Counted from the first letter of the stretch, positions 30,777 to 40,352 are shown. The stretch is 64,000 nt of DNA from Prauserella endophytica (GCF_005146945.1 NZ_SWMS01000006.1:248001-312000); one strand, 5' to 3'. The notes: a model not told the origin generated them from the letters alone. Numbers and translations are program-made.

Positions 30777-32015
30777 ATGCAGACTTGGTCATCGGTTGCC
30801 GTGCCCCGTATCCCTGGAACCCCGCGTCCGCTGCGGCTCCACGACACCGCGACCGGACAGCTGCGGCCCACGGCGCCGGGGCGCGTCGCCAGGATGTACG
30901 TCTGCGGCATCACCCCCTACGACGCCACCCACCTCGGGCACGCCGCCACCTACCTGGCCTTCGACCTCGTCCACCGGCTGTGGCTCGACGCCGGGCACGA
31001 GGTGCACTACGTCCAGAACGTCACCGACATCGACGACCCGCTGCTGGAGCGGGCCGAGCGCGACCAGGACGACTGGGTGGTGCTCGGCATGCGGGAGACG
31101 GCACTGTTCCGCGAGGACATGGAGGCCCTGCGCGTGCTGCCGCCGCGCGACTTCGTCGGCGCGGTGGAGACCATCCCGGAGATCGTCGAGGTGATCGGCA
31201 AGCTGCTCGCGAGCGGCGCCGCGTACCGGGCGGACGACCCCGAGTACCCCGACGTGTACTTCGACCGCTCGTTCACCGGCCACTTCGGCTACGAGTCGAA
31301 CTACGACGCCGAGACAATGGCGCGGTTCTTCGCCGAACGGGGCGGCGACCCCGAGCGCAAGGGCAAGCGCGACCCGCTGGACGCGCTGCTCTGGCGGATG
31401 GCGCGGCCCGGCGAGCCGTCGTGGGAGTCGGAGCTGGGGGAGGGTCGCCCCGGCTGGCACATCGAGTGCAGCGCGATCGCGCTCGGCCGCCTCGGCATGG
31501 GCTTCGACGTCCAGGGTGGTGGCTCCGACCTGGCGTTCCCCCACCACGAGTACAGCGCGGCCCACGCCGAGGCCCTGGCGGGCGAGCACCCGTTCGCCCG
31601 CCACTACGTGCACGCGGGGATGATCGGCCTCGACGGCGAGAAGATGTCGAAGTCGAAGGGCAACCTGGTGTTCGTGTCGCGGCTGCGGGCCGACGGCGTG
31701 GACCCGGCGGCGATCCGCCTGGCCCTGTTCGCCGGGCACTACCGCGCCGACCGCGCGTGGACCGGCGCGCTGCTGGACGAGGCGCGGGAGCGGCTCGCGC
31801 GGTGGCGCGAGGCCGTGTCGCTCGAGGCGGGCCCCGCCGTGGAGGACACCGTCGCCCGCCTCCGCGACCATCTCGCCGACGACCTCGACACCCCCAAGGC
31901 GCTCGCCGCCGTCGACGCGTGGGTGACCGAGGCGCTGGGCCGCCGCGGCACCGACGCCGAGGCGCCCGCCCGGCTCCGCGCCGCCGTCGACGCCCTCCTC
32001 GGCGTCGCCCTCTAG
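30777..32015 (+). CDS. mshC: Mycothiol ligase MshC
   Basis: MshC joins cysteine to GlcN-Ins with ATP, the third step of mycothiol synthesis. It is a 412-residue class I CysRS-like ligase: [19 protein letters not shown] has the zinc Cys and the HIGH-like motif, then [27 protein letters not shown], the PHHE zinc site, and KMSKSKGN. The C-terminus ends shortly after DDLDTPKAL, without the CysRS anticodon domain, which separates it from cysteinyl-tRNA synthetase. It matches mycobacterial MshC along its length. ATG, apparently leaderless. Confidence 0.96.
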   Translation: MQTWSSVAVPRIPGTPRPLRLHDTATGQLRPTAPGRVARMYVCGITPYDATHLGHAATYLAFDLVHRLWLDAGHEVHYVQNVTDIDDPLLERAERDQDDWVVLGMRETALFREDMEALRVLPPRDFVGAVETIPEIVEVIGKLLASGAAYRADDPEYPDVYFDRSFTGHFGYESNYDAETMARFFAERGGDPERKGKRDPLDALLWRMARPGEPSWESELGEGRPGWHIECSAIALGRLGMGFDVQGGGSDLAFPHHEYSAAHAEALAGEHPFARHYVHAGMIGLDGEKMSKSKGNLVFVSRLRADGVDPAAIRLALFAGHYRADRAWTGALLDEARERLARWREAVSLEAGPAVEDTVARLRDHLADDLDTPKALAAVDAWVTEALGRRGTDAEAPARLRAAVDALLGVAL

Positions 32016-32023
32016 CGCCCTTG

Positions 32024-32088
32024 CCGTCTGCAGTGAAGGCCACCATGCCTGCGTTCAACGCAGTGAAGGTGGCCTTCACTGCAGACGG
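32024..32088. repeat. Long palindrome, variant copy 2 (terminator-like)
   Basis: Arms CGTCTGCAGTGAAGGCCACC and complement, plus an inner stem CTGCGTT-C-AACGCAG; only a 4-nt segment (ATGC against TGAA) fails to pair. It sits between convergent mshC and the ABC-F gene. The core GAAGGCCACC...GTTCAACGCA is shared with the palindromes at 21.2 and 51.1 kb. Confidence 0.88.
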
Positions 32089-32108
32089 GGGACGCTGCAG
32101 CAGGTGGG

Positions 32109-33710
32109 TCAGGTGGCGGGCAGGGCCAGTTCGGTGCCCTGCCAGTCGCGGCGGAGCCAGCGGTCGTGGGAGGCGACCACGACCGCACCCGGTGCCCCGT
32201 CCAACGCGTCCGACAGCTCCTCGGCGAGCGTGAGCGAGATGTGGTTGGTTGGCTCGTCGAGCAGGAGCACGTGCGGCGGGTTCGCCAGCAGCATCGCCAG
32301 CGCCAGCCGCCGTCGCTGGCCCACCGACAACCTGCCCACCTCGCGGTCGAGGTCCCTCGGTGCGATCAGGCCGAGTGACGACAGCGCCGGAGCCTCCTCT
32401 CCGGCCGCCTCGGTGTAGAGCTGCCGGGGCGTCGGCGTCGGATCGGCGAACGTGACGTCCTGCTCCAGCAGCCCCACCCGCACGCCACGCGCCCGGTGGA
32501 CGGTGCCTCGGGCCGGGGTGAGCCTGCCCGCGAGCACCGCCAGCAGCGTCGACTTCCCGGTGCCGTTGCCGCCGGTCACCAGCAGCCGCGCCGACGTGCC
32601 GACGTCCAGCTCGCCGAGCCGCAGCCTGCCGGGCACGTCGACGTCCCGCACCGACAGGGCCAGCCTGTGCTCGGCCGGCCTGCCCGTGAGCGCCGCCGCG
32701 AACCGCAGCGGCCGCGGTGGCCTGCGCACCTGGTCGCGCTCCAGCTCCGCCAGTCGCAGCTGGGCATTGCGCACCCGGCGCGAGATCTGCTTCTGCACCC
32801 GGCCGGTTTTGAAGTCGTACGCCATCTTCGCGTTGTCGCGGGCGGGACGGTTGTGGTTGATGTCCCGCGCCGTCACCGCGACGGAGTGCCGCAGCTGCTT
32901 GAGCTCCTCCTGCTCCTCGGCGTACCGCTGCTCCCACCGCGCCCGCTCGGCCCGCTTGGCCTCCAGGTAGTCCGAGTAGCGCCCGCCGTAGCGGGCCGGC
33001 CCGCCGAGCGCGGGGTCGAGGTCCACGATGTCCGTGCACACCGCGTCGAGGAACACCCGGTCGTGAGAGGAGACGACCACGATGCCGGACAACGCCGAGA
33101 GGTGCCGTTCGAGGAACTCCATCGCGGCGTCGTCGAGGTGGTTGGTCGGCTCGTCCAGCAGCAGCGTCTCGGGACTGCGGATGAGCAGTGCCGCGAGCGC
33201 GAGCCGTGACCGCTGCCCGCCCGACAGGCTGCCGAGCGGGCGCTCCGGCCCGATCTCGCCGAGCCCGAGCCCCGCGCAGACCAGCTTCGCGCGCCGGTCG
33301 GCGTCCCACAGCTCGTGGGCCTGCGCCCACTCCAGCAGCCGGCCGTACTCGTCGAGCGCGACCGCGTCCTCCGGGTTCCCGGCCAGCCGCTCACTCAGCA
33401 CGTCGAGCCGCGCGGCGCCCGCCCGGATCTCGGCGAGCGCGTGGTCGAGCACGTCGGCGAAGCGGGTCGTTTCCGGGAACGGCAGCTCCTGGCGGAGGAA
33501 GCCGATGTCCCCGCCGCCGTCCACCGACCCGGCGTGAGGCTGTTCGAGCCCCGCGAGCAGCCGCAGCAGCGTGGACTTGCCGACGCCGTTCTCGCCGACG
33601 AGGCCGAGCCGCTGACCCGCGCTCGCGGTGAGGTCGATGCCGCGGAACACGACGCGATCGCCGTAGGCGAACGCGAGGTCGCGGGCACGCAGGAAAAGAG
33701 AAGCAGACAT
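32109..33710 (-). CDS. ABC-F family ATPase
   Basis: A 533-residue ABC-F protein: two ABC cassettes, no TM segments. Members bind the ribosome and rescue stalled complexes or protect from antibiotics. Cassette 1 has GENGVGKST and LSGGQRSRL; cassette 2 has GGNGTGKST and LSVGQRRRL. The interdomain linker (about residues 235-320) is rich in Lys/Arg and Glu, as expected for the P-site-reaching arm. ATG at 33710 without an obvious Shine-Dalgarno. The 5' leader seems to hold a tiny open frame (see separate entry), a feature seen with resistance-type ABC-F genes. Resistance is possible, not proven. Confidence 0.88.
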   Translation of the reverse strand: MSASLFLRARDLAFAYGDRVVFRGIDLTASAGQRLGLVGENGVGKSTLLRLLAGLEQPHAGSVDGGGDIGFLRQELPFPETTRFADVLDHALAEIRAGAARLDVLSERLAGNPEDAVALDEYGRLLEWAQAHELWDADRRAKLVCAGLGLGEIGPERPLGSLSGGQRSRLALAALLIRSPETLLLDEPTNHLDDAAMEFLERHLSALSGIVVVSSHDRVFLDAVCTDIVDLDPALGGPARYGGRYSDYLEAKRAERARWEQRYAEEQEELKQLRHSVAVTARDINHNRPARDNAKMAYDFKTGRVQKQISRRVRNAQLRLAELERDQVRRPPRPLRFAAALTGRPAEHRLALSVRDVDVPGRLRLGELDVGTSARLLVTGGNGTGKSTLLAVLAGRLTPARGTVHRARGVRVGLLEQDVTFADPTPTPRQLYTEAAGEEAPALSSLGLIAPRDLDREVGRLSVGQRRRLALAMLLANPPHVLLLDEPTNHISLTLAEELSDALDGAPGAVVVASHDRWLRRDWQGTELALPAT

Positions 33711-33785
33711 AGAGCATCACCGGCCCGGTGTGAGAAGGGGACACCCGCCGGGCGAATCGGCCTCGGGCGCGGGTGAGGGCTCGGG

Positions 33786-33797
33786 TCAGCTCTTCAT
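33786..33797 (-). other. Possible three-codon leader ORF before the ABC-F gene
   Basis: On the minus strand ATG AAG AGC TGA (Met-Lys-Ser-stop) lies 75 bp before the ABC-F start. A TAGCCT box ends nine bases ahead of this ATG, so it would be at the very 5' end of the transcript. Whether it is translated is unknown. Confidence 0.35.
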
Positions 33798-33873
33798 GAT
33801 GCGTCCAGGCTAGCCACACCTGCCGCGGGCGCGCCACCGAGTTTTCGGCGCCCGGGTGATCGCCTTCGCGGGA

Positions 33874-33879
33874 TACGGT
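33874..33879 (+). promoter_or_regulatory. -10 box TACGGT of a leaderless gene
   Basis: TACGGT ends 7 nt before the GTG of the metallophosphoesterase gene. Confidence 0.6.
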
Positions 33880-33886
33880 GGGCTGC

Positions 33887-34726
33887 GTGCCCAACCTGTA
33901 CGCCACCAGCGACCTGCACGTCACGCACAACGGCAACGAGCCCTTCGTCGACCAGATCCGGCCGGGCTCGCCGGAGGACTGGCTGCTCGTCGCCGGTGAC
34001 GTCGGGGAGCGGATGTCGGCGGTGGTCGGCACGCTGGCGAGGCTGCGCGAACGGTTCGCCACGGTGGTGTGGGTTCCGGGCAACCACGAGCTGTGGACCA
34101 CCGTGAAGGACCCCGACCAGCACCGAGGCCAGGACCGCTACGACGAGCTGGTGCGCCGCTGCCGCGACGTCGGCGTGCTCACCCCCGAGGACGAGTACCC
34201 GGTGTGGCCCTACGCCGAGCGCCCCTTGACCGTCGCGCCGCTGTTCCTGCTCTACGACTACAGCTGGCGCACCCCTTCGGCCGAGGGGGAGCCGCTGGAC
34301 GTGGCGATGGAGCAGGCCAGGGAGGCCGGGGTGGTCTGCACCGACGAGTTCCTGCTGCACCACGAGCCGTTCGCCAGCCGCTCGGCGTGGTGCGCGCGGC
34401 GGCTGGAGGTCACCGAGAGGCGGCTCGCGGCCATCCCCGCCGACCACGGCACGGTGCTGATGTCGCACTGGCCGCTGCACCGGCATCCCACGGAGCCGCT
34501 GCGCTACCCGGAGTTCGCGATGTGGTGCGGCACCACCGCGACCGCCGACTGGCACGTGCGCTACCGCGCCGAGGTCGCCGTGTACGGCCACCTGCACATC
34601 CCGCGCACGACGCGGCGCGACGGCGTGCGCTTCGAGGAGGTCTCGCTCGGCTACCCACGCGAATGGCGCAAGCGCGCGAGGGGAGCCGTGCCGGTGCGGA
34701 TCATTCTCGGGAACGGGTTCGCCTGA
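33887..34726 (+). CDS. Calcineurin-like metallophosphoesterase
   Basis: A 279-residue phosphoesterase. All metal motifs are visible: ATSDLHVTHNG (DxH), VAGDVGE (GDxxD/E), VPGNHELW (GNHE), SHWPLH and YGHLHIP (GHxH). Similar to M. tuberculosis Rv2795c, which sits by the pptT gene there; no pptT is seen here. The GTG at 33887 is preferred to the one at 33878 because of the -10 box 7 nt upstream. Substrate unknown. Confidence 0.88.
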   Translation: MPNLYATSDLHVTHNGNEPFVDQIRPGSPEDWLLVAGDVGERMSAVVGTLARLRERFATVVWVPGNHELWTTVKDPDQHRGQDRYDELVRRCRDVGVLTPEDEYPVWPYAERPLTVAPLFLLYDYSWRTPSAEGEPLDVAMEQAREAGVVCTDEFLLHHEPFASRSAWCARRLEVTERRLAAIPADHGTVLMSHWPLHRHPTEPLRYPEFAMWCGTTATADWHVRYRAEVAVYGHLHIPRTTRRDGVRFEEVSLGYPREWRKRARGAVPVRIILGNGFA

Positions 34727-35804
34727 GTACCGCCGTCAATGGCGTGACGAGCAGCAGCAACGCGGCGGGCAGGCCGAAGCCGAGTGCGGCGTCGTGGTGG
34801 TAGGGCGCCGTGAACGCCGCGGGGGCGGCCGCCATGCCCACGAAGCGCATCGCCTGCACCACCGAGATCGCGCCGCCCCGGCCACGCTCCCCGCCGGAGA
34901 GCACGCTCGAGTTGATCCCCACCATGATCAGCTGGCCGCAGAAGCCGGCCACCGCCCAGCACGCCGCGGCCACTGCCAGCGAATCCACGAACCCGATGGC
35001 CGCGAGCAGCAGCGCGCCGGCCACGAGGCCAGTCACCGTGGAGGGCCGGGGCCCGTACCGGTCGTTCACCCCGCCCACCACGCGGGCGGTGAGGATGCCC
35101 GCGACGCCGAAGCCGGTCAGCACCAGCCCCCGCGGCCCCGACGAGAGCCCGAAGGCGTCCTCCAGCCGGAACGCCACCAGGAACGACACCCCGGACAGGC
35201 AGGCCCAGCCGACCAGGCCGACGAGACCGGGCAGCAGGACGTCCCGGCGCCACGAGTCGCGCAGGCGCGTCGGCCGCGACGTGTCCCTGGGCTGGTCGGG
35301 CGGCAGCGGACACGCCGCGAGCACGGCGCCGACCAGCGCGATCCCCGCGAAGGCCCATCGCCACGACGCCTCGGCGGCCAGCCCGCCGACCAGCGGCGCC
35401 GACGTCTGGCCCACCGCCTGCATGGCCCCGAACAGGCCCAGCGCGCGGCCGAGGCGCTCCCGCGGCGTCCCCTCGGCGAGCTTGGCCATGAGCAGCGGCA
35501 GCGTGAACGCGTTCGCGCAGCCCTGCACGCCGCGCGTGACCTGGAACAGCCAGAACCACGGGGCGAGCGCCGAGCCCACGGCGGCCACCGCGTAGACCAC
35601 GTAGGCGAGGCGGATGGTCCGCGCCTGCCCCCAGCGTTCGCCGAGGGTGCCCGACACGAGCATGAGTGCCGCGAACGGCACGAGATAGCTCGTGAGCGCC
35701 GACGCCGCGACGGACGGGGACACGGCGAAGCTCGCGCCGATCTCGGGCAGGATCGCGGCGACCACACCGCCCCCGAACGGCCCGAGCAGCGCACCGACGT
35801 ACAA
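34701..35804 (-). CDS. MFS-family membrane transporter
   Basis: A roughly 367-residue 12-TM permease of the major facilitator superfamily. The loop 2-3 signature is GTLGERWGQARTIRLAYVV, and repeated helix pairs run through the sequence. It lies directly downstream of the PAC2 gene on the same strand. The start is unclear: no ATG or GTG lies before TM1. A TTG at 35804 after AGGGG is reported here; a CTG at 35846 overlapping the PAC2 stop (CTGA) is the alternative and would add 14 residues. It overlaps the 3' end of the metallophosphoesterase gene by 26 bp. Substrate unknown. Confidence 0.82.
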   Translation of the reverse strand: MYVGALLGPFGGGVVAAILPEIGASFAVSPSVAASALTSYLVPFAALMLVSGTLGERWGQARTIRLAYVVYAVAAVGSALAPWFWLFQVTRGVQGCANAFTLPLLMAKLAEGTPRERLGRALGLFGAMQAVGQTSAPLVGGLAAEASWRWAFAGIALVGAVLAACPLPPDQPRDTSRPTRLRDSWRRDVLLPGLVGLVGWACLSGVSFLVAFRLEDAFGLSSGPRGLVLTGFGVAGILTARVVGGVNDRYGPRPSTVTGLVAGALLLAAIGFVDSLAVAAACWAVAGFCGQLIMVGINSSVLSGGERGRGGAISVVQAMRFVGMAAAPAAFTAPYHHDAALGFGLPAALLLLVTPLTAVLRRTRSRE

Positions 35805-35842
35805 TGAGCCCCTGGCCAGCCGGGCTCGCGCGGACCCCCCGG

Positions 35843-36724
35843 TCAGCGACCCGACGAGCCGGGCCCGTCCGGCCTGCGGCGTCGTAGATAGCGTTCGAAC
35901 TCGGCGGCGATGCGGTCGCCACTGCTCTCGTCGACGGTGATCTCGGCGTCGCCGCGCTCCTCGAGGGTGCGCACGTAGTCGCTGATCTCCTCGTCCTCGT
36001 CGGCCATCTCGGAGACGGTCCGCTGCCACTCCTCCGCCTGCTCGGGCAGCGCGCCGAGCGGGATGCCGACGTCGAGGATGTCCTCGAGTTTGTGCAGCAG
36101 CGCCAGGGTCGCCTTGGGCGAGGGTGGATGCGACACGTAGTGGGGCACGGCCGCCCACACGGACACGGCCGGGATGCCCGCCTGCACGCACAGGTCCTGC
36201 AGCACCCCCGTGATGCCGGTGGGGCCCTGGTAGCGGCTGCGCTCCAGGCCGAACCGGGAGGCGGCCTCCGCGTCATATGCCGTTCCGGTGACCGGGACGG
36301 GCCTGGTGTGCGCGGTGTCGGCCAGCAGCGCCCCCAGCGTCACGACCGTCGAGACCTCGAGCTCCTCGATGTGCTCCAGCAGCTCAGCGCAGAACGCCCG
36401 CCAGCGCATGTTGGGCTCGGGTCCCTGCACCAGCACGATGTCACGGCCGAGGCCCTCGGGACGGCACACGGAGAGCCGCGTCGTCGGCCACTCGACCCGG
36501 CGGGTCACACCGTCCACCATGCGGACGGTGGGCCTGCTCACCTGGAAGTCGTAGTAGTCGTCGGGATCCAGCTCGGCCAGCGGCTTCGCGTCCCAGTTGA
36601 GCTGCAGGTGCTCGAGTGCCGTGCTCGCGGCGTCCCCAGCATCGTTCCAGCCTTCGAACGCCACCACCATCACCGGTTTCGGCGGGGGCCGGCTGTCTGT
36701 TGCTTCGTCGAAGGGCTTGCTCAC
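35843..36724 (-). CDS. PAC2-family protein, Rv2125-like
   Basis: A 293-residue PAC2 (proteasome assembly chaperone-like) domain protein. Key segments are MVVAFEGWNDAGDAASTALEHL, DPDDYYDFQVSRPTVR, VLVQGPEPNMRWRAFC, LGALLADTAHTRPVPVTGTA, and the C-terminal helical tail rich in Glu. Bacterial PAC2 proteins are of unknown role; a link to the proteasome rests only on fold similarity to eukaryotic chaperones. GTG start, leaderless-type promoter, divergent from metH, as in mycobacteria. Confidence 0.88.
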   Translation of the reverse strand: MSKPFDEATDSRPPPKPVMVVAFEGWNDAGDAASTALEHLQLNWDAKPLAELDPDDYYDFQVSRPTVRMVDGVTRRVEWPTTRLSVCRPEGLGRDIVLVQGPEPNMRWRAFCAELLEHIEELEVSTVVTLGALLADTAHTRPVPVTGTAYDAEAASRFGLERSRYQGPTGITGVLQDLCVQAGIPAVSVWAAVPHYVSHPPSPKATLALLHKLEDILDVGIPLGALPEQAEEWQRTVSEMADEDEEISDYVRTLEERGDAEITVDESSGDRIAAEFERYLRRRRPDGPGSSGR

Positions 36725-36730
36725 ACAGCC

Positions 36731-36736
36731 AGCCTA
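36731..36736 (-). promoter_or_regulatory. -10 box TAGGCT of the PAC2 gene
   Basis: On the minus strand TAGGCT ends 6 nt before the GTG start. Confidence 0.62.
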
Positions 36737-36773
36737 CGGCCCGGCGGCATCCCCTGTGGACCGTGCTGGCCCG

Positions 36774-36779
36774 TAGGCT
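36774..36779 (+). promoter_or_regulatory. -10 box TAGGCT of metH
   Basis: TAGGCT ends 7 nt before the metH ATG, back to back with the PAC2 promoter (boxes 37 bp apart). No cobalamin riboswitch fits in the 62-bp gap. Confidence 0.62.
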
Positions 36780-36786
36780 GTCACCC

Positions 36787-39700
36787 ATGCCCACCCCTCT
36801 CTCTTCGCCGCTGCTGGACGCGCTCTCGGCCCGGGTCGTGGTCGCCGACGGCGCGATGGGAACCGCGCTTCAGGCCCACGACCTCTCGCTCGACGACTTC
36901 GCCGGGCTGGAGGGCTGCAACGAGATCCTGAACGTGACCAGGCCGGACGTGGTGCGGGGCATCCACCGCGGCTACCTGGCGGCCGGCGCCGACGCGGTCG
37001 AGACCAACACGTTCGGGGCGAACTTCGCGAATCTGGCCGAGTACGACATCGCGGACCGGATCTTCGAGCTGTCGGAGGCGGGCGCGCGGCTGGCGAGGGA
37101 GGTCGCCGACGAGTTCGCTGAGCCGGGCAGGCCGCGGTTCGTGCTGGGCTCGGTCGGTCCGGGCACGAAGCTGCCGACGCTGGGGCACGCGCCGTTCACG
37201 ACGCTGCGCGACGCCTACGTCGAGGAGGTCAGGGGCCTGCTCGCGGGCGGCGTGGACGCCGTGATCGTGGAGACCACGCAGGACATCCTCCAGACGAAGG
37301 CGTCGATCGTGGCGGCGCACCGCGCGATGGCCGCGGAGGGACGGCGGGTGCCGGTCATCGCGTCGATCACCGTGGAGACCACGGGCACGATGCTGCTGGG
37401 CACCGAGGTGGGCGCGGCGCTGACGGCGCTGGAGCCACTGGGCATCGACGTGATCGGGCTGAACTGCGCCACCGGCCCCGCGGAGATGAGCGAGCACCTG
37501 CGGACGCTGTCGCGGCACGCGCGGGTGCCGCTGTCGGTGATGCCGAACGCGGGCCTGCCGGAGCTGGGGCCGAACGGCGCGGTGTACCCGCTGAGCCCGG
37601 AAGGGCTGGCCGAGGCGCTGTCGGGATTCGTGCGCGAGTTCGGGGTCGGCCTGGTCGGCGGCTGCTGCGGGACCACCGAGGAGCATGTGCGGCAGCTGGT
37701 GGCGGCGGTGCGGGAAGCCGAGCGCGCACAGCGTCGTCCCACCCCGGAGCCGGGGGTGTCGTCGCTGTACCAGGCGGTGCCGTTCGAGCAGGACGCGAGC
37801 GTGCTGATGATCGGCGAGCGGACCAACGCCAACGGCTCGAAGGCGTTCCGCGAGGCGATGCTGGAGGGCCGCTACGAGGACTGCGTGGAGATCGCGAGGG
37901 GCCAGACCCGCGACGGCGCCCACATGCTGGACCTGTGCGTGGACTACGTGGGCCGCGACGGCGCCGCGGACATGGCCGAGCTGGCCGGCAGGCTGGCCAC
38001 CGCGTCCACATTGCCGATCATGCTGGACTCCACCGAGCCCGAGGTGATCAAGGCCGGGCTGGAGCGCCTCGGTGGGCGCTGCGCCGTCAACTCCGTCAAC
38101 TACGAGGACGGCGACGGGCCGGGCTCGCGCTACCGCCGGATGATGGAGCTGGTGCGCGAGCACGGCGCCGCGGTGGTGGTGATGTGCATCGACGAGGAGG
38201 GCCAGGCCCGCACCGCGGAGGCGAAGGTCCGCATCGCGAGCCGGATCATCGACGACCTCACCGCCAACTGGGGCATGGCCGTGGGGGACATCATCGTCGA
38301 CTGCCTGACGTTCCCGATCTCCACCGGCCAGGAGGAGGTGCGCCGCGACGGGGTGGAGACGATCGAGGCGATCCGCGAGCTCAAGCGCCGTTACCCGGGC
38401 GTGCGTACCACGCTGGGCGTCTCCAACATCTCCTTCGGGCTCAACCCGGCCGCCCGGCAGGTGCTGAACTCGGTGTTCCTACACGAGTGCGTGCAGGCAG
38501 GGCTGGACACCGCGATCGTGCACGCGTCGAAGATCCTGCCGATGGCGCGCATCCCCGACGAGCAGCGTGACGTGGCGCTCGACCTGGTCTACGACCGCCG
38601 CCGGGAGGGTTACGACCCGCTGCAGGCGCTGATGTCGCTGTTCGAGGGCAAGACCGCCGCGTCGTCGCGGGCGTCGCGGGCCGAGGAGCTGGCGAAGCTG
38701 CCGCTGTTCGAGCGGCTGGAGCGGCGCATCGTGGACGGCGACCGCAACGGGCTGGAGGCCGACCTCGACGCGGCGATGGAGCAGAAGCCGCCACTGGAGA
38801 TCATCAACGACACCCTGCTGTCCGGGATGAAGACCGTCGGCGAGCTGTTCGGCTCCGGGCAGATGCAGCTGCCGTTCGTGCTGCAGTCGGCCGAGGTGAT
38901 GAAGACCGCCGTCGCCTACCTCGAACCGCACATGGAGAAGCAGGACTCCGGCGGCAAGGGCCGCATCGTGCTGGCCACGGTCAAGGGCGACGTGCACGAC
39001 ATCGGCAAGAACCTGGTGGACATCATCCTGTCCAACAACGGCTACGAGGTGGTGAACCTCGGCATCAAGCAGCCGATCACCACGATCCTGGACGCCGCGC
39101 GGGAGCACCGGGCGGACGCGATCGGCATGTCCGGCCTGCTGGTCAAGTCCACGGTGATCATGAAGGAGAACCTCGAGGAGATGAACTCCCGGGGCGTGGC
39201 CGGGCAGTGGCCCGTGCTGCTCGGCGGCGCGGCTCTGACCCGCTCCTACGTCGAGAACGACCTGACCGAGGTCTACCAGGGCGACGTCCGCTACGCCCGC
39301 GACGCGTTCGAGGGCCTGCGCCTGATGGACACGATCATGGCCGTCAAGCGCGGCGAGGCCCCCGCAGCCGACCCCGAGGAGGAGGCCAGGCGCGCCGAGC
39401 GCAAGGCCCGCCGGGAGCGGTCCCTGCGCATCGCCGAGGCCCGCAAGGCGCGGCGGGAGCCCGAGCCGGAGGACGGGCCCGCCCGCTCGGACGTGGCCAC
39501 CGACGTCGCGCTGCCCACGCCGCCGTTCTGGGGCTCGCGCGTGGTCAAAGGCGTGCCGGTGGCCGACTACGCCGCCTACCTCGACGAACGCGCCACCTTC
39601 CTCGGCCAGTGGGGTCTCAAGGGCGCGCGCGGCGGCGCGGGGCCGACCTACGAGGAGCTGGTGGAGACCGAGGGCAGGCCACGGCTGCGGGCGTGGCTGG

Positions 39701-40344
39701 ACCGGCTGGCCACCGAAGGCATCCTGGCCCACGCCGCCGTCGTCTACGGGTACTTCCCCGCGGTGGCCGAGGGTGAGGACCTGGTCGTGCTGACCGAGCC
39801 GCGCCCGGACGCGCCGGAGGTGACGCGGTTCACCTTCCCCCGGCAGAAGCGCGACCGCAGGCTGTGCCTCTCCGACTTCTACCGGCCCCGTGACCTGGCG
39901 AAACAGGCCGGCGAGGTGGACGTGCTGCCGTTGACGCTGGTCACCATGGGCCAGCCGATCGCCGACTTCGCCAACGAACTCTTCGCGCGCGACGCCTACC
40001 GCGACTACCTCGAGGTCCACGGCCTCGGTGTGCAGCTCACCGAGGCGCTCGCCGAGTACTGGCACCGCCGCGTCCGCCAGGAACTGCGTTTCGCCACCGG
40101 AAACCCGGTTTCCGACGAGGACCCCGCCGACGTCGAGGAATTCTTCAAACTCGGCTACCGTGGCGCGCGGTTCTCGCTCGGCTACGGCGCGTGCCCAAAT
40201 CTGGAGGACCGCGCGAAAATCGTCGAACTGCTCCAGCCGGAGCGCATCGGGGTGAAGCTCTCCGAGGAATTCCAGCTGCACCCCGAACAATCGACCGACG
40301 CCATTGTGGCGCACCACCCCGAAGCCAAATACTTCAACACCTAG
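36787..40344 (+). CDS. metH: Cobalamin-dependent methionine synthase MetH
   Basis: MetH moves a methyl group from methyl-THF via cobalamin to homocysteine. Length is 1185 residues. Domains in order: homocysteine-binding barrel (1-320, zinc cysteines in GLNCAT and GGCCGTTEEH), pterin-binding barrel (about 340-620, SVLMIGERTNANGSKAF), B12 cap and Rossmann domain (about 650-860, KGDVHDIGKNLVDIIL with the cobalt-ligating His), an Arg/Glu-rich linker, and the reactivation domain (about 900-1185, RFSLGYGACPNLEDR near the end). The ATG at 36787 is 7 nt past a -10 box. Its TAG stop forms part of the ribosome site of the HAD gene. Confidence 0.97.
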   Translation: MPTPLSSPLLDALSARVVVADGAMGTALQAHDLSLDDFAGLEGCNEILNVTRPDVVRGIHRGYLAAGADAVETNTFGANFANLAEYDIADRIFELSEAGARLAREVADEFAEPGRPRFVLGSVGPGTKLPTLGHAPFTTLRDAYVEEVRGLLAGGVDAVIVETTQDILQTKASIVAAHRAMAAEGRRVPVIASITVETTGTMLLGTEVGAALTALEPLGIDVIGLNCATGPAEMSEHLRTLSRHARVPLSVMPNAGLPELGPNGAVYPLSPEGLAEALSGFVREFGVGLVGGCCGTTEEHVRQLVAAVREAERAQRRPTPEPGVSSLYQAVPFEQDASVLMIGERTNANGSKAFREAMLEGRYEDCVEIARGQTRDGAHMLDLCVDYVGRDGAADMAELAGRLATASTLPIMLDSTEPEVIKAGLERLGGRCAVNSVNYEDGDGPGSRYRRMMELVREHGAAVVVMCIDEEGQARTAEAKVRIASRIIDDLTANWGMAVGDIIVDCLTFPISTGQEEVRRDGVETIEAIRELKRRYPGVRTTLGVSNISFGLNPAARQVLNSVFLHECVQAGLDTAIVHASKILPMARIPDEQRDVALDLVYDRRREGYDPLQALMSLFEGKTAASSRASRAEELAKLPLFERLERRIVDGDRNGLEADLDAAMEQKPPLEIINDTLLSGMKTVGELFGSGQMQLPFVLQSAEVMKTAVAYLEPHMEKQDSGGKGRIVLATVKGDVHDIGKNLVDIILSNNGYEVVNLGIKQPITTILDAAREHRADAIGMSGLLVKSTVIMKENLEEMNSRGVAGQWPVLLGGAALTRSYVENDLTEVYQGDVRYARDAFEGLRLMDTIMAVKRGEAPAADPEEEARRAERKARRERSLRIAEARKARREPEPEDGPARSDVATDVALPTPPFWGSRVVKGVPVADYAAYLDERATFLGQWGLKGARGGAGPTYEELVETEGRPRLRAWLDRLATEGILAHAAVVYGYFPAVAEGEDLVVLTEPRPDAPEVTRFTFPRQKRDRRLCLSDFYRPRDLAKQAGEVDVLPLTLVTMGQPIADFANELFARDAYRDYLEVHGLGVQLTEALAEYWHRRVRQELRFATGNPVSDEDPADVEEFFKLGYRGARFSLGYGACPNLEDRAKIVELLQPERIGVKLSEEFQLHPEQSTDAIVAHHPEAKYFNT

Positions 40345-40352
40345 GAGCGAAC

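Noticed and set aside
36725-36786. Cobalamin riboswitch before metH
   Set aside because: The gap to PAC2 is only 62 bp and is filled by two leaderless-type promoters; there is no room for the element.
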